A stretch of 64,000 nucleotides of DNA from Paramecium octaurelia (GCA_905182995.1 CAJJDP010000051.1:378718-442717); one strand, 5' to 3'. Counted from the first letter of the stretch, positions 23,644 through 36,166 are shown. Made by a program: numbers and translations. Notes: generated from the sequence alone by a model not told the origin.

Positions 23644-24385
23644 TCAATCAAAAGGTGAATAGTCATATTCTGCCTTGTTATGCATCACGAGTTGCTCTCC
23701 CACAAAATAAAAACTATCTGATTTTGTCTAGAATGGATTGTTTATCATTTCCTATCTCTAATAATTCTTAACCATTATTCATTACCATTGCCTCGTCTAT
23801 CTCTGGAATAGTGTAGATGTGTTCCCAAGTGTTCGTTGAGTTCGGGATGCAAAAGGGAAATTGAAATTCATAGCTTCTCAATAAGTGTTCTTTGAAATAA
23901 TGTCTCTCTATTATTGTAAAGTTTTTGACAGGTTTGTTGCCCACTGAAAAAGTCAATTAAGCACCCACAGTCTTTAATTCAAAAAATTAAGGTCCAAAAT
24001 GATATTTTATACGTCTAGCCTCATCCTGATATTCTGGAGGTAGATTTTCTATCATACATCGACATACTCTCTACCTATCGACTCTTCGTCTTGATCTCGC
24101 TCTACCTCAAATAGTGTCTATCCAGAATCCATATCTCTTATTCTAAATTTCAAGAATTAAATGTTATAAGTGTTGGCATTAACAGGACACAAGAAACTAA
24201 TATCAATCTATCAAATACTCTTGTGTGATTCCATTCAGATTTCTGACATATGCAGGAGTCACTTACTGCATTATATTTAAATATTTATTATATTATTATT
24301 ATTTACTATTCAACATATCATTTTAAAAAGCTTTCTCTTTAATGGAATTATCCCCATCCTCTATTCCTAACTTCATCATTTTCAT
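23644..24385 (-). CDS. UNC119: UNC119 / PDE6-delta-like lipid-binding chaperone
   Basis: 221 residues; three introns (22, 26, 28 nt) restore a continuous GMP-PDE-delta fold. Landmarks: TPAYVRNLNGITQDFLCP, FLKFRIRDMDSGQTLFE, IKYHFGPQFFELKTVGAQL, TFSVGNKPVKNFTIIERHYF, EFQFPFCIPNSTNTWEHIY, the SDSFYFVGEQLVMHNKAEY ending and DYSPFD. These match UNC119, which extracts myristoylated proteins from membranes and delivers them to cilia under Arl3 control. In Paramecium, myristoylated ciliary proteins are plausible cargo. The ATG at 24385 was chosen because the frame is open upstream of a later ATG at 24271 and adds a polar N-terminus as in other UNC119 proteins. Converges with the acyl-CoA dehydrogenase, 25 bp between stops. 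Confidence 0.92.
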
Positions 24386-25205
24386 GCTTACGACTAATCG
24401 AAAATAACAACTATGAAATCACCTTTTAAATATCTCTAAGATCCAAAAAAATGATAACCAAAACTGTTACGTACATATAAATGGAAAGTATATTATTCTA
24501 ATCCTTTAACTATTATTTTAATACATATGAAAGATCGTCTACAGAAGAGATAAAGAATTAAAATTTATCAATTTATTGAAGAAATTCAATTTATAGAAAA
24601 GGGATCATAAAGTGTTTTATCTTTTAAATATTTACTATTTTTAATTTATATTTATTTTCCATCAGAGGTGAAAATCTAATCTAATATAGATCATACGTGT
24701 AATTTTTATTTTAAAAATGCTATAAGATTAGGTACATCCTGAAACCACATTATTATATTTAAAATCTAGTTAATTAAATACATAATGCTGATTGAAGTAC
24801 ATGGCTAATCTTCTTATTCATTTAATACATAGGTTGTTCCTCATATCAAATTATAATTATTTATTATAATGGCTTAGTTGAAGCATTCAAAACCTTAAAT
24901 ATAATTCATAATTAATCAAGAATCGTTTTATCAACATGTCTTTAAATATTGTTTGTCATATCAGCTGTCCATAGGAGAATTAACAATATTAGAGTATTAT
25001 GAAGTGACATCAAATTAGTTGAAAAAGTCTTAATGAACAAATTTATATTGCTATATATAATCTAGATTATGTTTCATAATTTCTGGTATTCTAAAATTAA
25101 ATTAGAATTGCAATTACTAGATAGATAAGTTTATTAGAAAATTTAATTAATTATTTTTATTAAATATTGATGAACCCTAATTACAGGGAAATTCTGAAAT
25201 AGATT
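24386..25205. other. Long AT-rich intergenic region
   Basis: 820 bp between divergent UNC119 and transporter genes, one of the longest gaps in the window. Apart from a short plus-strand ORF at 24869-25036 I see nothing recognisable. Confidence 0.4.
24869..25036 (+). CDS. Possible micro-protein ORF
   Basis: ATG to TGA, 55 residues: MAQLKHSKPQIQFIINQESF start, then YQHVFKYCLSYQLSIGEL and LKKSQ end. Residue mix (H, C, Y, Q, E) is richer than random AT-rich translation, but with TGA as the only stop an open frame of this size is expected by chance. No intron needed. Low confidence. Confidence 0.25.
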
Positions 25206-26580
25206 ATGGATTTCAAGCAAGAAGGAACAAGAGTACTCATATCTGGTTTGCTCGTTAAGTTAGTAATCTATCTAACAATAATAGATTATTGGTCTCTTCT
25301 TTGCATGGCCAATTTTACAATCATATCATGAAATTTTAATTGGATATAAGGACCTTAATCACTAATACACCCTTTATATCAGCTATGCTCTTATGATCTT
25401 TATCATGAATTTGTTCATACCTCATACTGACTTCTTCCTGAAGAAATTAGGACCTCAAACCTTAATTTGCATATTTGTTAGTTTAATTGGAATGTCATTT
25501 ATGATGATGGCTATTTTTGATTAAGTATAAATATAACATTAGAATCACTTAGTATTGGGTAATCCATCTCTTACTTCAGCTGTTTGTCATAGCCCCATCC
25601 ATAGGAATTCTGTACTCAACACCATTTCTGACAACTTGGAGATACTTTGTTAAATAGAAATGTATATACTTTATACTTAAATTAGAACACCTAAATTCAA
25701 TATTCCAAGTATTCATAGGATTAGGTGCATTTTTTGCATTGCTAATCTTTGAGTCAAATTAAGCAAATTAATTAGAATTGTATTTTGATAATGATCAATA
25801 TTTCTGTGGAGAATGCTTCAATCTTCAAACAAGAAGATCTCTAAGAGGACTTACAATCTGGGCTTTTATTTTAGGAATCACAGCAGCTCTCCTTATTAAA
25901 TAACCAGATGGAGATATAGCTGATAGCGTAGTTGATTATGATCTTCTCGCATTTGCTCATTTAGATCTTAAATAATAATAACACAGCCAACATTCTTAAA
26001 ATGAGAATGATTAATCATTCGATTAACCAATAACATTTACTTAATCCCTTTCAACTAAGCCATTTTAAATCATGTCAATTTTAGTAGTGTCATCATCCCT
26101 TTTGCCATACTTGATATTCTGTTAATATCAGAGGATTTAGTCTGCATTAGGTATATCCTATACAAAATCATCGACCACATTTTAAATATCAATCCTGTTG
26201 TATGGATTTATGAGGTTGGCCTATAACTATTTTATTTCAGAGTTGCCATACAAACTTGTAATAAGAAGATTAGGCTAAACAAATGTATTCAAAAATTATT
26301 ATGCATTTAGATGCTCCTAATATTGATATTTGTTGCTTCACTATGGTTTGATAACACAATGTTGATTAACATTATGTGTTCGATTTTTACGGTTTCATTA
26401 GCCATTTTGTTCTCTGTGATTAGTAGTTCCATTCCTAAAATATTTGGATCTATGGCTAGTCAAGGAGTGTTCTCCTTTATGTTGGCCATTATGGGTTTGA
26501 GTGCTATTATTTCAAATAGTATTTCTTACTTTTTTCCAGAAGAGGTACATTATTAAAATATGTTTAGAGCACAAAAATGA
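25206..26580 (+). CDS. MFS-like multi-spanning transporter
   Basis: 432 residues; introns 25263-25284, 25525-25552 and 26285-26310 give an exact frame. About twelve hydrophobic helices in two halves are separated by a soluble loop (about residues 210-245) with QQQHSQHSQNENDQSFDQP. First half: IIGLFFAWPILQSYHEILIG, FLKKLGPQTLICIFVSLIGM and PSIGILYSTPFLTTWRYF. Second half: FGSMASQGVFSFMLAIMGLS and SYFFPEE. The topology fits a major-facilitator-type transporter, with no diagnostic substrate motif. A cysteine pair in YFCGECFN lies in an extracytosolic loop. Ends QNMFRAQK. Confidence 0.7.
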
Positions 26581-26716
26581 TGTTATTTTACTTTTCCATT
26601 AAAGTATTTCTTGGCTAAATGTTTGTGTATCGAGTTTCTAAATGATTCTATTAAAATATATCAAATAATTTGAGAATTAAATACTAACTGATTACAATAT
26701 ATATTATTCAAAATTA

Positions 26717-27976
26717 ATGTATTACACTCCTTCTAGACCGGGTGATAATGACAAATATCCTACACGTCATGAGAAGCCTCCAGGTTAAAACCCTCAATAT
26801 CTTCAAAAATTGGCTGAAGATCCTCGTCGAGCTGATGATTATTATGGCCATCCTCAAGAACGTCCACCACCTCAAAGAAAGCCCATTTATTAGGAACAAG
26901 GCCCAGAAAGAGCTCCATTGCCTTAAAGACCCCAAGATCGCCCTTTGGATCGACCACAACCTCCATATGGCAACATCCCAAGAGGATTTGAACGACCTCC
27001 TCCTGGTTTCAATCCTCAATATCCTCCTCCACCTCCTGAAAGATACAATAATGCTCCGTATGATCATGGCTATCCTGATGATCGTTACTATAGACCAATA
27101 TCTGCTCCTTATGGCAGTCCATATGGTCCAAGATAATAACCATACGGGGAACCATCTCCTTAAGGTTTGAAAGGATAGGGAAAAGCATATGACCCAAGAA
27201 GAGTTGGACCACCTCAAGATTTTAGAGGTCCTCCCCCTGATTTCCGTGGAATGCCTCCTCCTGATTTTCGCGATGGTCCTGAATTTAGAGGAATGCCTCC
27301 TCCTGAATATAGGAGAATGTTCCCTCCCAATTATTAAGGCGGTGAGTTCAGAAGAGGAATGCCAGAACCAATGGGTTATCGCGGAGATTATGGCAGAGAT
27401 GTACCCTCAAGAGGTGGGCCTCCTCCTGATTATAGAGGACCACAATTAGAGCACAGAGGAGGACCTCCTCCCGATTACAGAGGACCCCCATTGGAGTATA
27501 GAGGTGGACCTCCACCTGATCACAGAGGTGGACCACATTAAGAATACAGAGGTTTGCCTCCTCCAGACTACAGAGGTGGGCCACCTCCTGATTTCAGAAA
27601 ACCTCCTCCTCCTGAATAGAGAGGAATTCCCCCTCCTGAATATAGAGGAATGCCTCCTGCTAATTATAGAGGACCTCCTCCTGAATATGGGAGAGGAATG
27701 GATCCAAGAGGATTGCCACCGTAAGAGTTAAGAGGATAACCACCTCCAGGCGAATACAGAAGAGGTGGAGGATATCCTCAAAGAGGAGGCCCATCTAATG
27801 AGTTTTATAGGGGAGATTATCCTCCTTAATATCCAAGGGGTGGAGAATAATTATAAAGGGGAGGACCTGGCGGAAGGGATTTTGAACCACGACGACCTTT
27901 ATCGCCTTAAGCGCAAAGAAGAGACCATGGATATCATTAGTTTAGTTCGCCACAATAAAGAATTAAGCAGGCTTGA
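26717..27976 (+). CDS. Pro/Arg/Gly/Tyr-repeat disordered protein
   Basis: 419 residues, no intron. Nearly the whole protein is low complexity: degenerate repeats of about 10-13 residues of the form PPPDYRGG, PPPEYRGM and PPPDFRG (clearest at 27220-27700), preceded by PQERPPPQRKP and APYGSPYGPR. Tyrosine, arginine, glycine and proline dominate; there are no lysine-rich or globular segments. Such Y/R/G/P-rich proteins commonly phase-separate, bind RNA or form extracellular or cortical coats; which applies here is not shown. GC content is higher than in surrounding DNA because of the CCT/GGA codons. Long open frames in the other five frames across this stretch are by-products of the repeats. Confidence 0.75.
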
Positions 27977-28049
27977 ATATTATATAAATATATATTATAC
28001 TTTGTTTAAGTATGTTTAAGAAGTGTTAATTATGTAGAATTATTAAATT

Positions 28050-28158
28050 GAAAAATAATAATAAAAAAGAGAGAGCTGAGATCAGCAAGAGTAGAGAGGG
28101 GGTGTGCAAGAATTGATAGGAGTAAGTTAGGTGGGGAGAGAGGAGAGGTGGAGAAAAT
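28050..28158 (+). other. Purine-rich, G-rich tract in intergenic DNA
   Basis: About 110 bp almost entirely of A and G on the plus strand (GAGAGAGCTGAG, AGAGAGGGGGTG, GGTGGGGAGAGAGG), inside otherwise AT-rich DNA between the repeat-protein gene and TMP gene 3. It could be a promoter element of the TMP gene, a transcript end region or a DNA-structure element. Confidence 0.5.
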
Positions 28159-28209
28159 ATTAATTATATAATATTATAGTTTAAAATGAGTATAAATGAA
28201 GAGCTCGAT

Positions 28210-28217
28210 CCGTTTTT
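28210..28217 (+). promoter_or_regulatory. CCGTTTTT motif upstream of TMP gene 3
   Basis: Identical 8-mer to that upstream of TMP gene 2, at a similar distance from the start codon. Confidence 0.35.
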
Positions 28218-28232
28218 AAATTAATATTAAAA

Positions 28233-29418
28233 ATGTAAAAAATAGCTCTCTTAGCTTTGGTTCTTGCTGTGACTGCTGCCAAGTTCGTTGACACCCACAC
28301 AACTTTGGCTTAAATCAACGCTGACCCATTCGGCCATGTTGTATTGAGTGCCATAAAGGCCCACCTTTAAGCCTCAACCCCAGCCAATGAAGTTAATATG
28401 TTATTGAATGGTGTTGGTGCAGGACTCGTCTAAGACTAGAACGACCACGATCATGCTTTTGAACTTGACACAACAACAAACAACAGAGTTGATTCTATTT
28501 AATTAATCTTTAGATCGTTGAAGATTTGGAAAAGGAGATTTTGTATCACTAAAACTAAATTGCCTCAAATACCTAATTGAGAGACGATACAATTGAAGCA
28601 CTCGCAGTGTCTGAAGAAGATATCAGAGTGACCATTTCAGATATCGCTAACAATGAAGCTACCTATGCAAGAGAGGAAGCCACAAGAAACTAATAACACG
28701 AAACCTTTGTCGCAAAAGTTGCTGCTATTGATGATGTGATTGATGCTATTGATGAAGCCGCTAAATTGATCCAACATTTGAGCCTTGGAGCCTCATTTGC
28801 TTAATTGAAGAGCAAATATGACACCCTCCACAAAAAGCTTTCAGATAACACATCCCACACTGCATTGTTGCAAGTATGATTGACTAACCTACATTACATA
28901 GCCAGTCATCACTGCTCTTACTGAATTGGCTACCCACGGAGTTAACTAAAAGGCATTGACAAAGATTGCTTAACTCTTGAGCGAAATCAGATAATAATTA
29001 GTCTAAGAAAAAGCTGCCAAGACTGTATTCATTCAATTTAATATTCAAGGACGTCGAGGAAAGATAAGCTGCTCATTGGGCTGAATTCTCTGTTCATTTG
29101 GCTAACGAACACACCAGATTGGTTGAAAGAAAAGCCTAATTGGAAGTCTAAATCTAAGAATAAAAGGACACAATCGAAGATGCCTAATCATGGATCGAAT
29201 TCCATACTCTTGAATTGGAAAACAGTGAAGAGAGACTTGCTGGATAACAAGCATGGTATGCAGTCTAATCAGAAATCTATGAAACCCAAACCGCTGAAAG
29301 GTATCCTATTCTTCTATAGTTTATTAGAACTGCCCAATAAGAAATTGTTGACAGACTCTAAGAGCACATCAGCGAGAAGTTATCCACCACTGCTCAATTC
29401 ATTGCCAGCAGAAATTGA
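28233..29418 (+). CDS. Trichocyst matrix protein (3)
   Basis: 359 residues with four introns: 28488-28513, 28874-28901, 29025-29049 (ending AAG) and 29301-29327. A signal peptide (KIALLALVLAVTAA) precedes KFVDTHTTLAQINADPFGH and a short propeptide-like segment. Two coiled-coil halves follow, including DDTIEALAVSEEDIRVTISD, LIQHLSLGASFAQLKSKYDT and LENSEERLAGQQAWYAVQSE. It ends FIASRN. This is the classic Paramecium TMP layout, and codon use is strongly biased. It resembles TMP gene 2 in its last third. Role: structural matrix of secretory trichocysts. Confidence 0.88.
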
Positions 29419-29456
29419 TTTGATTATCAATACATCAATAAATAATTGGATAACAT

Positions 29457-32400
29457 ATGACAGATTAAATTTCTCTATTCGATGAAAATGATGAAGACTT
29501 GGTTGCAGATTACGGATTCGAGTCTTAAGAATAGGAAGAGAAGAATACGTTCTAACTCAAGCCATTCCAAATTGCTGATTTCCCTCTTGATTAGAATCTC
29601 ATCTCATTTGCAATCAATGATCATTGCATTGTCTTCACAACTGACAGGAAAAAGATATATCGATGGAGATTCCTAAATGAAGATGGATGTGTCGAATTGC
29701 CAATCAAAACTGAAGTTGAAGGAGACATCACAGATCAGATCATGAAATTGAGTGGACAAGTAAGTAAACAAATAGGAGGGGCTGTTCTCAATACAGTTTC
29801 CAAAGTTACCAAACCTCTCTTTAATGCATCGATGAAACGCTCAAAAAGGATGGATTCAGAAGAAGGCAAATTAGATTGTATATTCTTGGAACCTAAAGGA
29901 AATCACATCATTGTGACCTCAAATAAGGGGGATGTCTATCACGCTTGTAAGGATGAAGAAGAAGTTCGACTCTTGGAAGGAGTTGAAAATTTCAGCATTC
30001 GTTTTTTCTTGTGGGGAGAAGGCTCACTTTACTCATTCCAAAATTCTATTATCATAGCATCCAATAATAAAATCTATACTTATTCACTCAATTATAACAA
30101 TGACAAACTATTACATACTGAAGTCTTGAGCAAAAGCATCCTACAAATACCTGAAATCGAAAAAATTGTTGATGTTAAAAAAGTTGTGAAGAACACTATT
30201 CATATGATTTTAATTGTCACCGATAAGCATATCTATATATTGAATGGTACAAAAGATCTCAGGAAACTCTTTTAAAAATACCAAGAAGCTCCTGATCTAT
30301 TTCTGAAATCTAGAATTGCACTCAAAGACAAATCCTACATCCCAAGAATCTTTATAGAGAACTCAGCCATTTTATGGACTAATGGCAATAATATACTTCT
30401 GTCTAACTATTCTATGCTAATCGAAAATCAAACCTTTTAGAACTCCAAAAAACTTAAAAATTATAAACGAACTTCAACAGAAGAGGTTAAATTGGAGTAA
30501 CTCTATGGGATAGGACTCACTAAATATCATTACTATCTGTTAACCTTTGATACCCTTACTATTATCAATTTGCTTTCTATGACAGTTGTAGCATACTTCG
30601 ATATTAATATCAACACCTCAGGCAAGGCTTTGGGAATGCTATATGATCAAGGAACTGAATGCTTTTGGGTGTGGTGCACCAACGGCATCTTTAGAATTAG
30701 TGTTGAATTTGAAGACAAGGATGCATGGGAACAATTGCTAGAACAAAAGTCTTATGAAGAAGCCTTGCTTGTAAACAAAAAATATGATTCCTCCTTTTAT
30801 GGTCAAGTATCCTATGTATTGTTATTACTAGATATCAGGCAAGTATGCAGACATACTTTTCAACCAAGCCTTATAGTTAGATCCATACAAGACTCCGAAT
30901 AATGAAAATATTCAAAATGATATTTCTGATAACACTTTTATGAGAAATAGACATAACAGAAGCAACATGAGAGAAAGTCTATTCGATGACAAAGTTGAGA
31001 AGGTTCATATTTCAACGGAGATTGTCGATATGAAATTTGAATTATATCGAAAAGCAGCCCTCTATTACTTCGGTAGCAATAGATCTTATGAATAAGTCAT
31101 TTTACAATATGAAATGGGAGAAATCAATTATAATAGGGATGGTCTGATAGGTATGTCACTTTAATTTATATTACCATAGAAAACTATCTTAAACCTATGG
31201 TCGATCTATTGGATAAAGAATTAAAGTAAATCGTATTCAAAAAGATTTTGGAGCTTCTCATGCTCTCAATCACAAATTAAGGAAGCATCAAAGCCTTTCT
31301 GGAACAATATAAAACTGATTTAGAAGTAGATTCAGTGATACCTACATTGAAAGTTCATGGCTTAACTTACTTAGAGACTTATTTCATCGAATTAAAATAG
31401 GATCATAAGACAGTTGTCTAAAACCTCCTAATTTAAGAAGATTATAGATCAGTGTAAGAGAAGCTATCATCTTTAAATGATAACGACTTACTAATTAATC
31501 TAGTCTATAAATACTCCTATGTTATCATGAAATATAATACATAATAAACTCTAGATTTATTTAAGAAAATCGATGCCTTGGATGCTCAAAAAATGCTTTC
31601 AATTTTGCTGGATGTTCCTCTTAAAAGCAAAGAATTAGCTATTCAATTTATGCAATATTGTATCTTTGTGAAGTCTCGCAAAATCACAGATATAAATTTT
31701 AACAACCTCTATCTTCAATATCTGGCAGATCTTGGGAAGGTTGAGTAAATTATGTATTACATTAATGAACAAATTAACTAAAATGAAAATGGAGAAAAGA
31801 TTAAATTTGATTTGAATTATGCATCTTAATTGTTTGTGAAAACAAATTTATTGTAGCCATATGTTTATATACTGCAAATGTTAGGCGATTACGAAAATGC
31901 CATCAAAAAAGCCATTGAAATAGATCTTATTGAGGATGCTAAGAATATTGCACTAAAATGTGACGACAATAACAAATAGAGACAATTGTGGATTCTATAA
32001 ATTAGATTAATGTTGGAGAAAGGTGGCAAATACGTTAAATAGATTGTTCAATTAACTAGAGAAATTCCCTTAATTAAGGCAGAAGATATATTACCTTATT
32101 TGACTTAGAATATTAAATTAGACGATTTCAAGGATGAAATTTGTGAAACTTTGGAGGAATATCATGATTAGGTTGAAAAACAGCAAAATGAACTTGAAGG
32201 ATATATCAAATCAAATGAAAATTTAAAAAAACTATTGCTGTAAACTAGTAATAGGTACATTTTTGTATCCTAGAAAAATAAATGTGAAAATTGCTTTAGA
32301 AAACTGTTTCAAGAGGATTATATTGTTTTCGAGTGTTCACATGGTTTTCATAGGGAATGCATTCTTCAATATATTAAAAGTAATCCAACTGTATTGGATT

Positions 32401-32696
32401 AAAAGACTTATCATAGTATGCTCTATTTAGAAAAGTAATTAAATGATATTGAAAAACTGTAAATACAAACAAACTAAACTAAGCCTGATGAATCGATTTT
32501 TGGATTTTTTACTGCTTCGAATTAAATTACTTTAAACAATTAAAGAAATGCTAGAAATGAGTAATAAAAGAAATTTTAATCAGAACTTAATGAAATCTTA
32601 TCTAAGGATTGTCCTGTGTGTGGCAATTTTATTTTTGATTAAATTCTATTGCCATTAGATAATGATGAATATACTGAGGAGACTTGGTTTATTTGA
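29457..32696 (+). CDS. VPS18: VPS18 (Pep3/deep orange), HOPS/CORVET subunit
   Basis: 1061 residues with two introns, 30807-30831 and 31151-31179. The N-terminal half reads as a β-propeller: HCIVFTTDRKKIYRWRF, LDCIFLEPKGNHIIVTSNKG and ECFWVWCTNGIFRISVEFED. The middle is α-solenoid (clathrin-heavy-chain-like) with ELYRKAALYYFGSNRSYEQV and LQMLGDYENAIKKAIEIDL. The C-terminus is a RING-H2: KCENCFRKLF, FECSHGFHRECI, then CPVCGNFI, separated by a charged insert. This is the architecture of VPS18, the E3-like core subunit of the endolysosomal tethering complexes HOPS and CORVET. It starts 38 bp after TMP gene 3; nothing indicates shared regulation. Confidence 0.92.
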
Positions 32697-32724
32697 GAAT
32701 TTTTTTTAAATTGAATATATTTTA

Positions 32725-34427
32725 ATGAAATTATTTATGGCATTTTGCTAAGGAAAATCCATTCTTATAAAGGATACATTAAAGTTGACAAAATACATCG
32801 ATCTTTGTCTAAAGACACCTGTTCACTATAAGGGAATTCAAAACTCTATTGGGTATCACAAAATTATGGTTGCACAATTCAATTTTAAGGAGTTTAATAA
32901 AGGATTATTCCCTTAATTTATCAATTTAATCGGAAGAGATTTTAAAGAAATAGACACATAGGAGTTTAACTATTTTATACAAGCTCTTAGTTGCTATGTA
33001 GAAAGTGCTACACATCAAAATGTGTATGATAAATAAATCTTTGAAAGTGTAATAGACTCTATAAGTTTGAATGCAACCTATATTTAAAAATGTTTATTCT
33101 TCATAACTCTATATTTATATAGTGGGTTTTACAAGCTCCTACCTTTAAGTATGGAAGCAGTCGATAAATTCTAAGATAAGTTGTTCAAATAAGTACCCTA
33201 AACAGGAGAAGAACATCTTTGGAGAATATTAATAGAGATTCATCTGGTAGAAGGTAGGAGAAACATAGAAGGGCACACTGAAGGCTTTAAAAAGACAGAA
33301 AGTTAAATAATGGCTAAGTTTATTATTCTAATTGAAAAAATCGATATCTTTTTAACAAAATAAACAAACATTATGAGTAGAATCATGTTGTTAAAACATT
33401 TTTCAACGTACTAACACTCTTATGTAATATTCGTAATATATTATTTAGCCATAATTATTTGATAACAGGATTCAAAAATTGATATTTTAAATTCAAACAA
33501 ACTCTCACGATTACATTTAGGAAAATCTATCATCCTTAAATTCATTTGAATTTCAATTATATATTGATTTATTCTCAAAAAGTAAGGAAATGTTTTAATC
33601 TGCAAAGTGGGATGTCATATTGAATGAAATCAACTCTAGAAATTTGAACGAAATGCCAATATAAGATGTAATATTTTAAATATAGGCTATAATGAAAAAT
33701 AAAAAAATGACACGTTAATTAGGCAATAAATATATTTAGTAAATTATATTTTAAAATTAGACATTTATATGAGAATGTGGATTCTATAAATTCTTAAAGT
33801 TACGCAGAAGTGTTTCAGATCATTCATTTAATAAATAGTGATATAAAAAAAGATTAACTTGTGACTAAACTACAATTAAAAGTAGTACCAAAAGATTTGC
33901 CATTACAACATGTATCTTTGATTCTTTTTGCGCTTAAAAGTTTTCGTTAAATAGATCGAAATATATTGGAGAAATATTTGGAAGGAATTGAAAATAGAAT
34001 TAATGATATAGACAATAAAACTGCTATGGGAATTTTATCTGCTCTTAATTTAGTGTCTCAGTAACATCCACTGATATTTGCCTAAATTCAAAAGCTTAAA
34101 TTAAATGATCAGTAGGATTAACTATTACTAAGAGAGATCTTAAGGTATTTATAACTGCATGATCCATAAAATGAGTAAGCTATTAAAGTATAGGAGGCGT
34201 TTGTAAGGCTTTTGAATAAGTAATTTAATATAGAATTGATTTGTTCGATTCTTGAAATACTATATAATTTTAATCAATAGACTAAAAAATCAATCACATT
34301 AATACCTGAACTTAAAATATATATAAAAAGAGGAATAGATTAACTTAAAAGTTTCAACCCTGATAAACAAAATAATAATGATCATTAAATGGAGTTTTTG
34401 AGAAAGTAATATCAGATTGATGAATGA
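32725..34427 (+). CDS. Hypothetical helical protein
   Basis: 551 residues with two introns (25 nt ending near 33457, 22 nt near 33740) giving an exact frame. It is helical throughout, with short repeated-looking blocks such as EFNYFIQALSCYVESATHQN, LSLILFALKSFRQIDRNI-type and TAMGILSALNLVSQQHP, resembling α-solenoid repeats in mitochondrial RNA-binding proteins (FASTK/OPR-like). It lies tail-to-tail with a RAP-domain gene, which has similar helical blocks before its RAP domain, but no RAP domain is visible here. Function not recognised. Starts 28 bp after VPS18. Confidence 0.6.
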
Positions 34428-34508
34428 GTTAAATTATATAAAATAATCGAATATTTTAATAATGAAAATCATTAATTGACATATGTAATGTACTCAAATA
34501 ACAAATAT

Positions 34509-36166
34509 TCATTCAGCATAGATAATATCAGGGTTCTTTTCTATTTTATTCCATAATTAAGATATGTATCCGAATTTGTCTTCTGTAAACCTTTTTTCTC
34601 TTTGTTTAAACCAATTGATTGATATAAGCTTTCGATTTTAATTCAAAATGAGGAAATCTCTTGCCAAGGTTGAACTATCCTTTTTATCATATGAATTAGT
34701 TTGGTAATGGAAGGATCCATCGCATTCAATAATAATGTTCAAATCTGGTATCCAATAATCATATGAATAGAATCCTTCAGTATATTCTTTAATGTATTGA
34801 ATCCCTTTAGATTACAGAAAATCTTCAACGTCACTATTTATTTCATTAGTTCTTCCTGGTGCAGCAATGCTTTGACTAAATTAGGCTTTGATATTTTCTT
34901 CTTCAAATAATTTAATAGAGAAGCAGTTCAACAGACCCTAGCAGATTTTAGTTTGATTAATTGATTCTTGTGGATAGGCGATTTAGGCATATCCAAAATC
35001 TTTCATGGCTTCAACAACTTGATCAATTAAAGGTTAAGCAAAATAAGGTTCCTTAATGAGTTTTTCCATGTTTTATCTGGTGGGATTCAATCTGAATTAA
35101 TCCATTATGCGACTGATTTGAAAATACAAGAGAGACAATAAATAATAAGGTAAGAAATCCTTTTGCATTTCCATCTTCTTATGAATTTAAAGCATTCTTT
35201 TGATTATTTTCTCTCCAACTCCTACTTTACTCAACTAACAAAAGATAATCTTAATGTAAGCAAATTCTATTTTTTCCTCCGTAAATTAGACATTTTTTAA
35301 AAGCGCTTCTTCTATGAACAACGCCTCTTCTAAGGGGAAGTAATTTGTCTTAAATAGGAACTACGATATTTTAAATGCTATACTGAGGATAGTTGTGAAT
35401 AGAATTCTGGATTTTTTGAAATTTCAGGTTCAAGATTAAGTTGAGTTCTAAATCTTGATAGAATGAATTTTGAGGCTTCAATAGCCAATTGTTTCTGATT
35501 CAAATAGGATATGATTTAGTTGTACTTAATAAATTGTAGGTAATGGAGCATGGAGTATATGTGTCTCAATTGAGTATTGGGTTTGTTGAGGATGATCTAA
35601 AAGATAAATGTTTAATAGTGTTGTTTAAGACTTTGGTTATCTGAATTTCTTAATAAGTATCCCATGGACTTGCAAAATCTGGTTAAGGTGATGTTGGAGA
35701 ACTTCTTGCACTCTTGGCGATCTTTTACAACTTCGATCATTTCCTTTAGTTGCTCTTCGATTAATTATGAAAATTCATTCAGATTGTAATTCTTACCCAA
35801 AATGGGGATGATGGAAACGAAATTGGCTACTGAAATTTGTTTCTAAATTAGAATATAATTTAAACTGATTTCAATATCTCTTATGCATTATTTATCAAAA
35901 TATTCTTCAAGTCTTCCATTTTGAGCTTTTTCAATTCTGATCGCAATTCTTCGTAAGTGCATGGCTCATAATAATTAGTGATCAAGTAAAAATGCTTGGA
36001 AGACATCAACAATAAATCTTTATCTGCATTTTTCATTTAATTGATACTCTATAAAACAAGATCTATGTAAACCTAAAGATTATGAATCAATTATTACAAG
36101 CTATTCAAATTTTTGAGGTAACACACCTTTAACCATTTGAGGTAGTTTGGTGACTGCGAATTGCAT
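34509..36166 (-). CDS. RAP-domain protein
   Basis: 528 residues; three introns (25, 23, 23 nt) restore one frame. The C-terminus (about 430-528) carries a RAP domain: FLQSKGIQYIKEYTEGFYSY, then YWIPDLNIIIECDGSFHYQ with the conserved I-E-C-D-G, and ARDFLILNQNRKLISINW. The N-terminal 400 residues are α-helical, e.g. FEQLVYIDLVLQSINQM, LTRFCKSMGYLLRNS and LRHIYSMLHYLQFIK. RAP proteins act in RNA processing or translation, mostly in mitochondria or plastids; the RAP fold is related to restriction-type nucleases (IEcDG). No strong presequence can be seen. A mitochondrial RNA role is inferred. Confidence 0.85.

Noticed and set aside
26714-27584. Long open frames on both strands across the repeat-protein gene
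   Set aside because: They arise from the CCT/GGA repeat composition; only the plus frame from 26717 has a start, a stop and a regular repeat.
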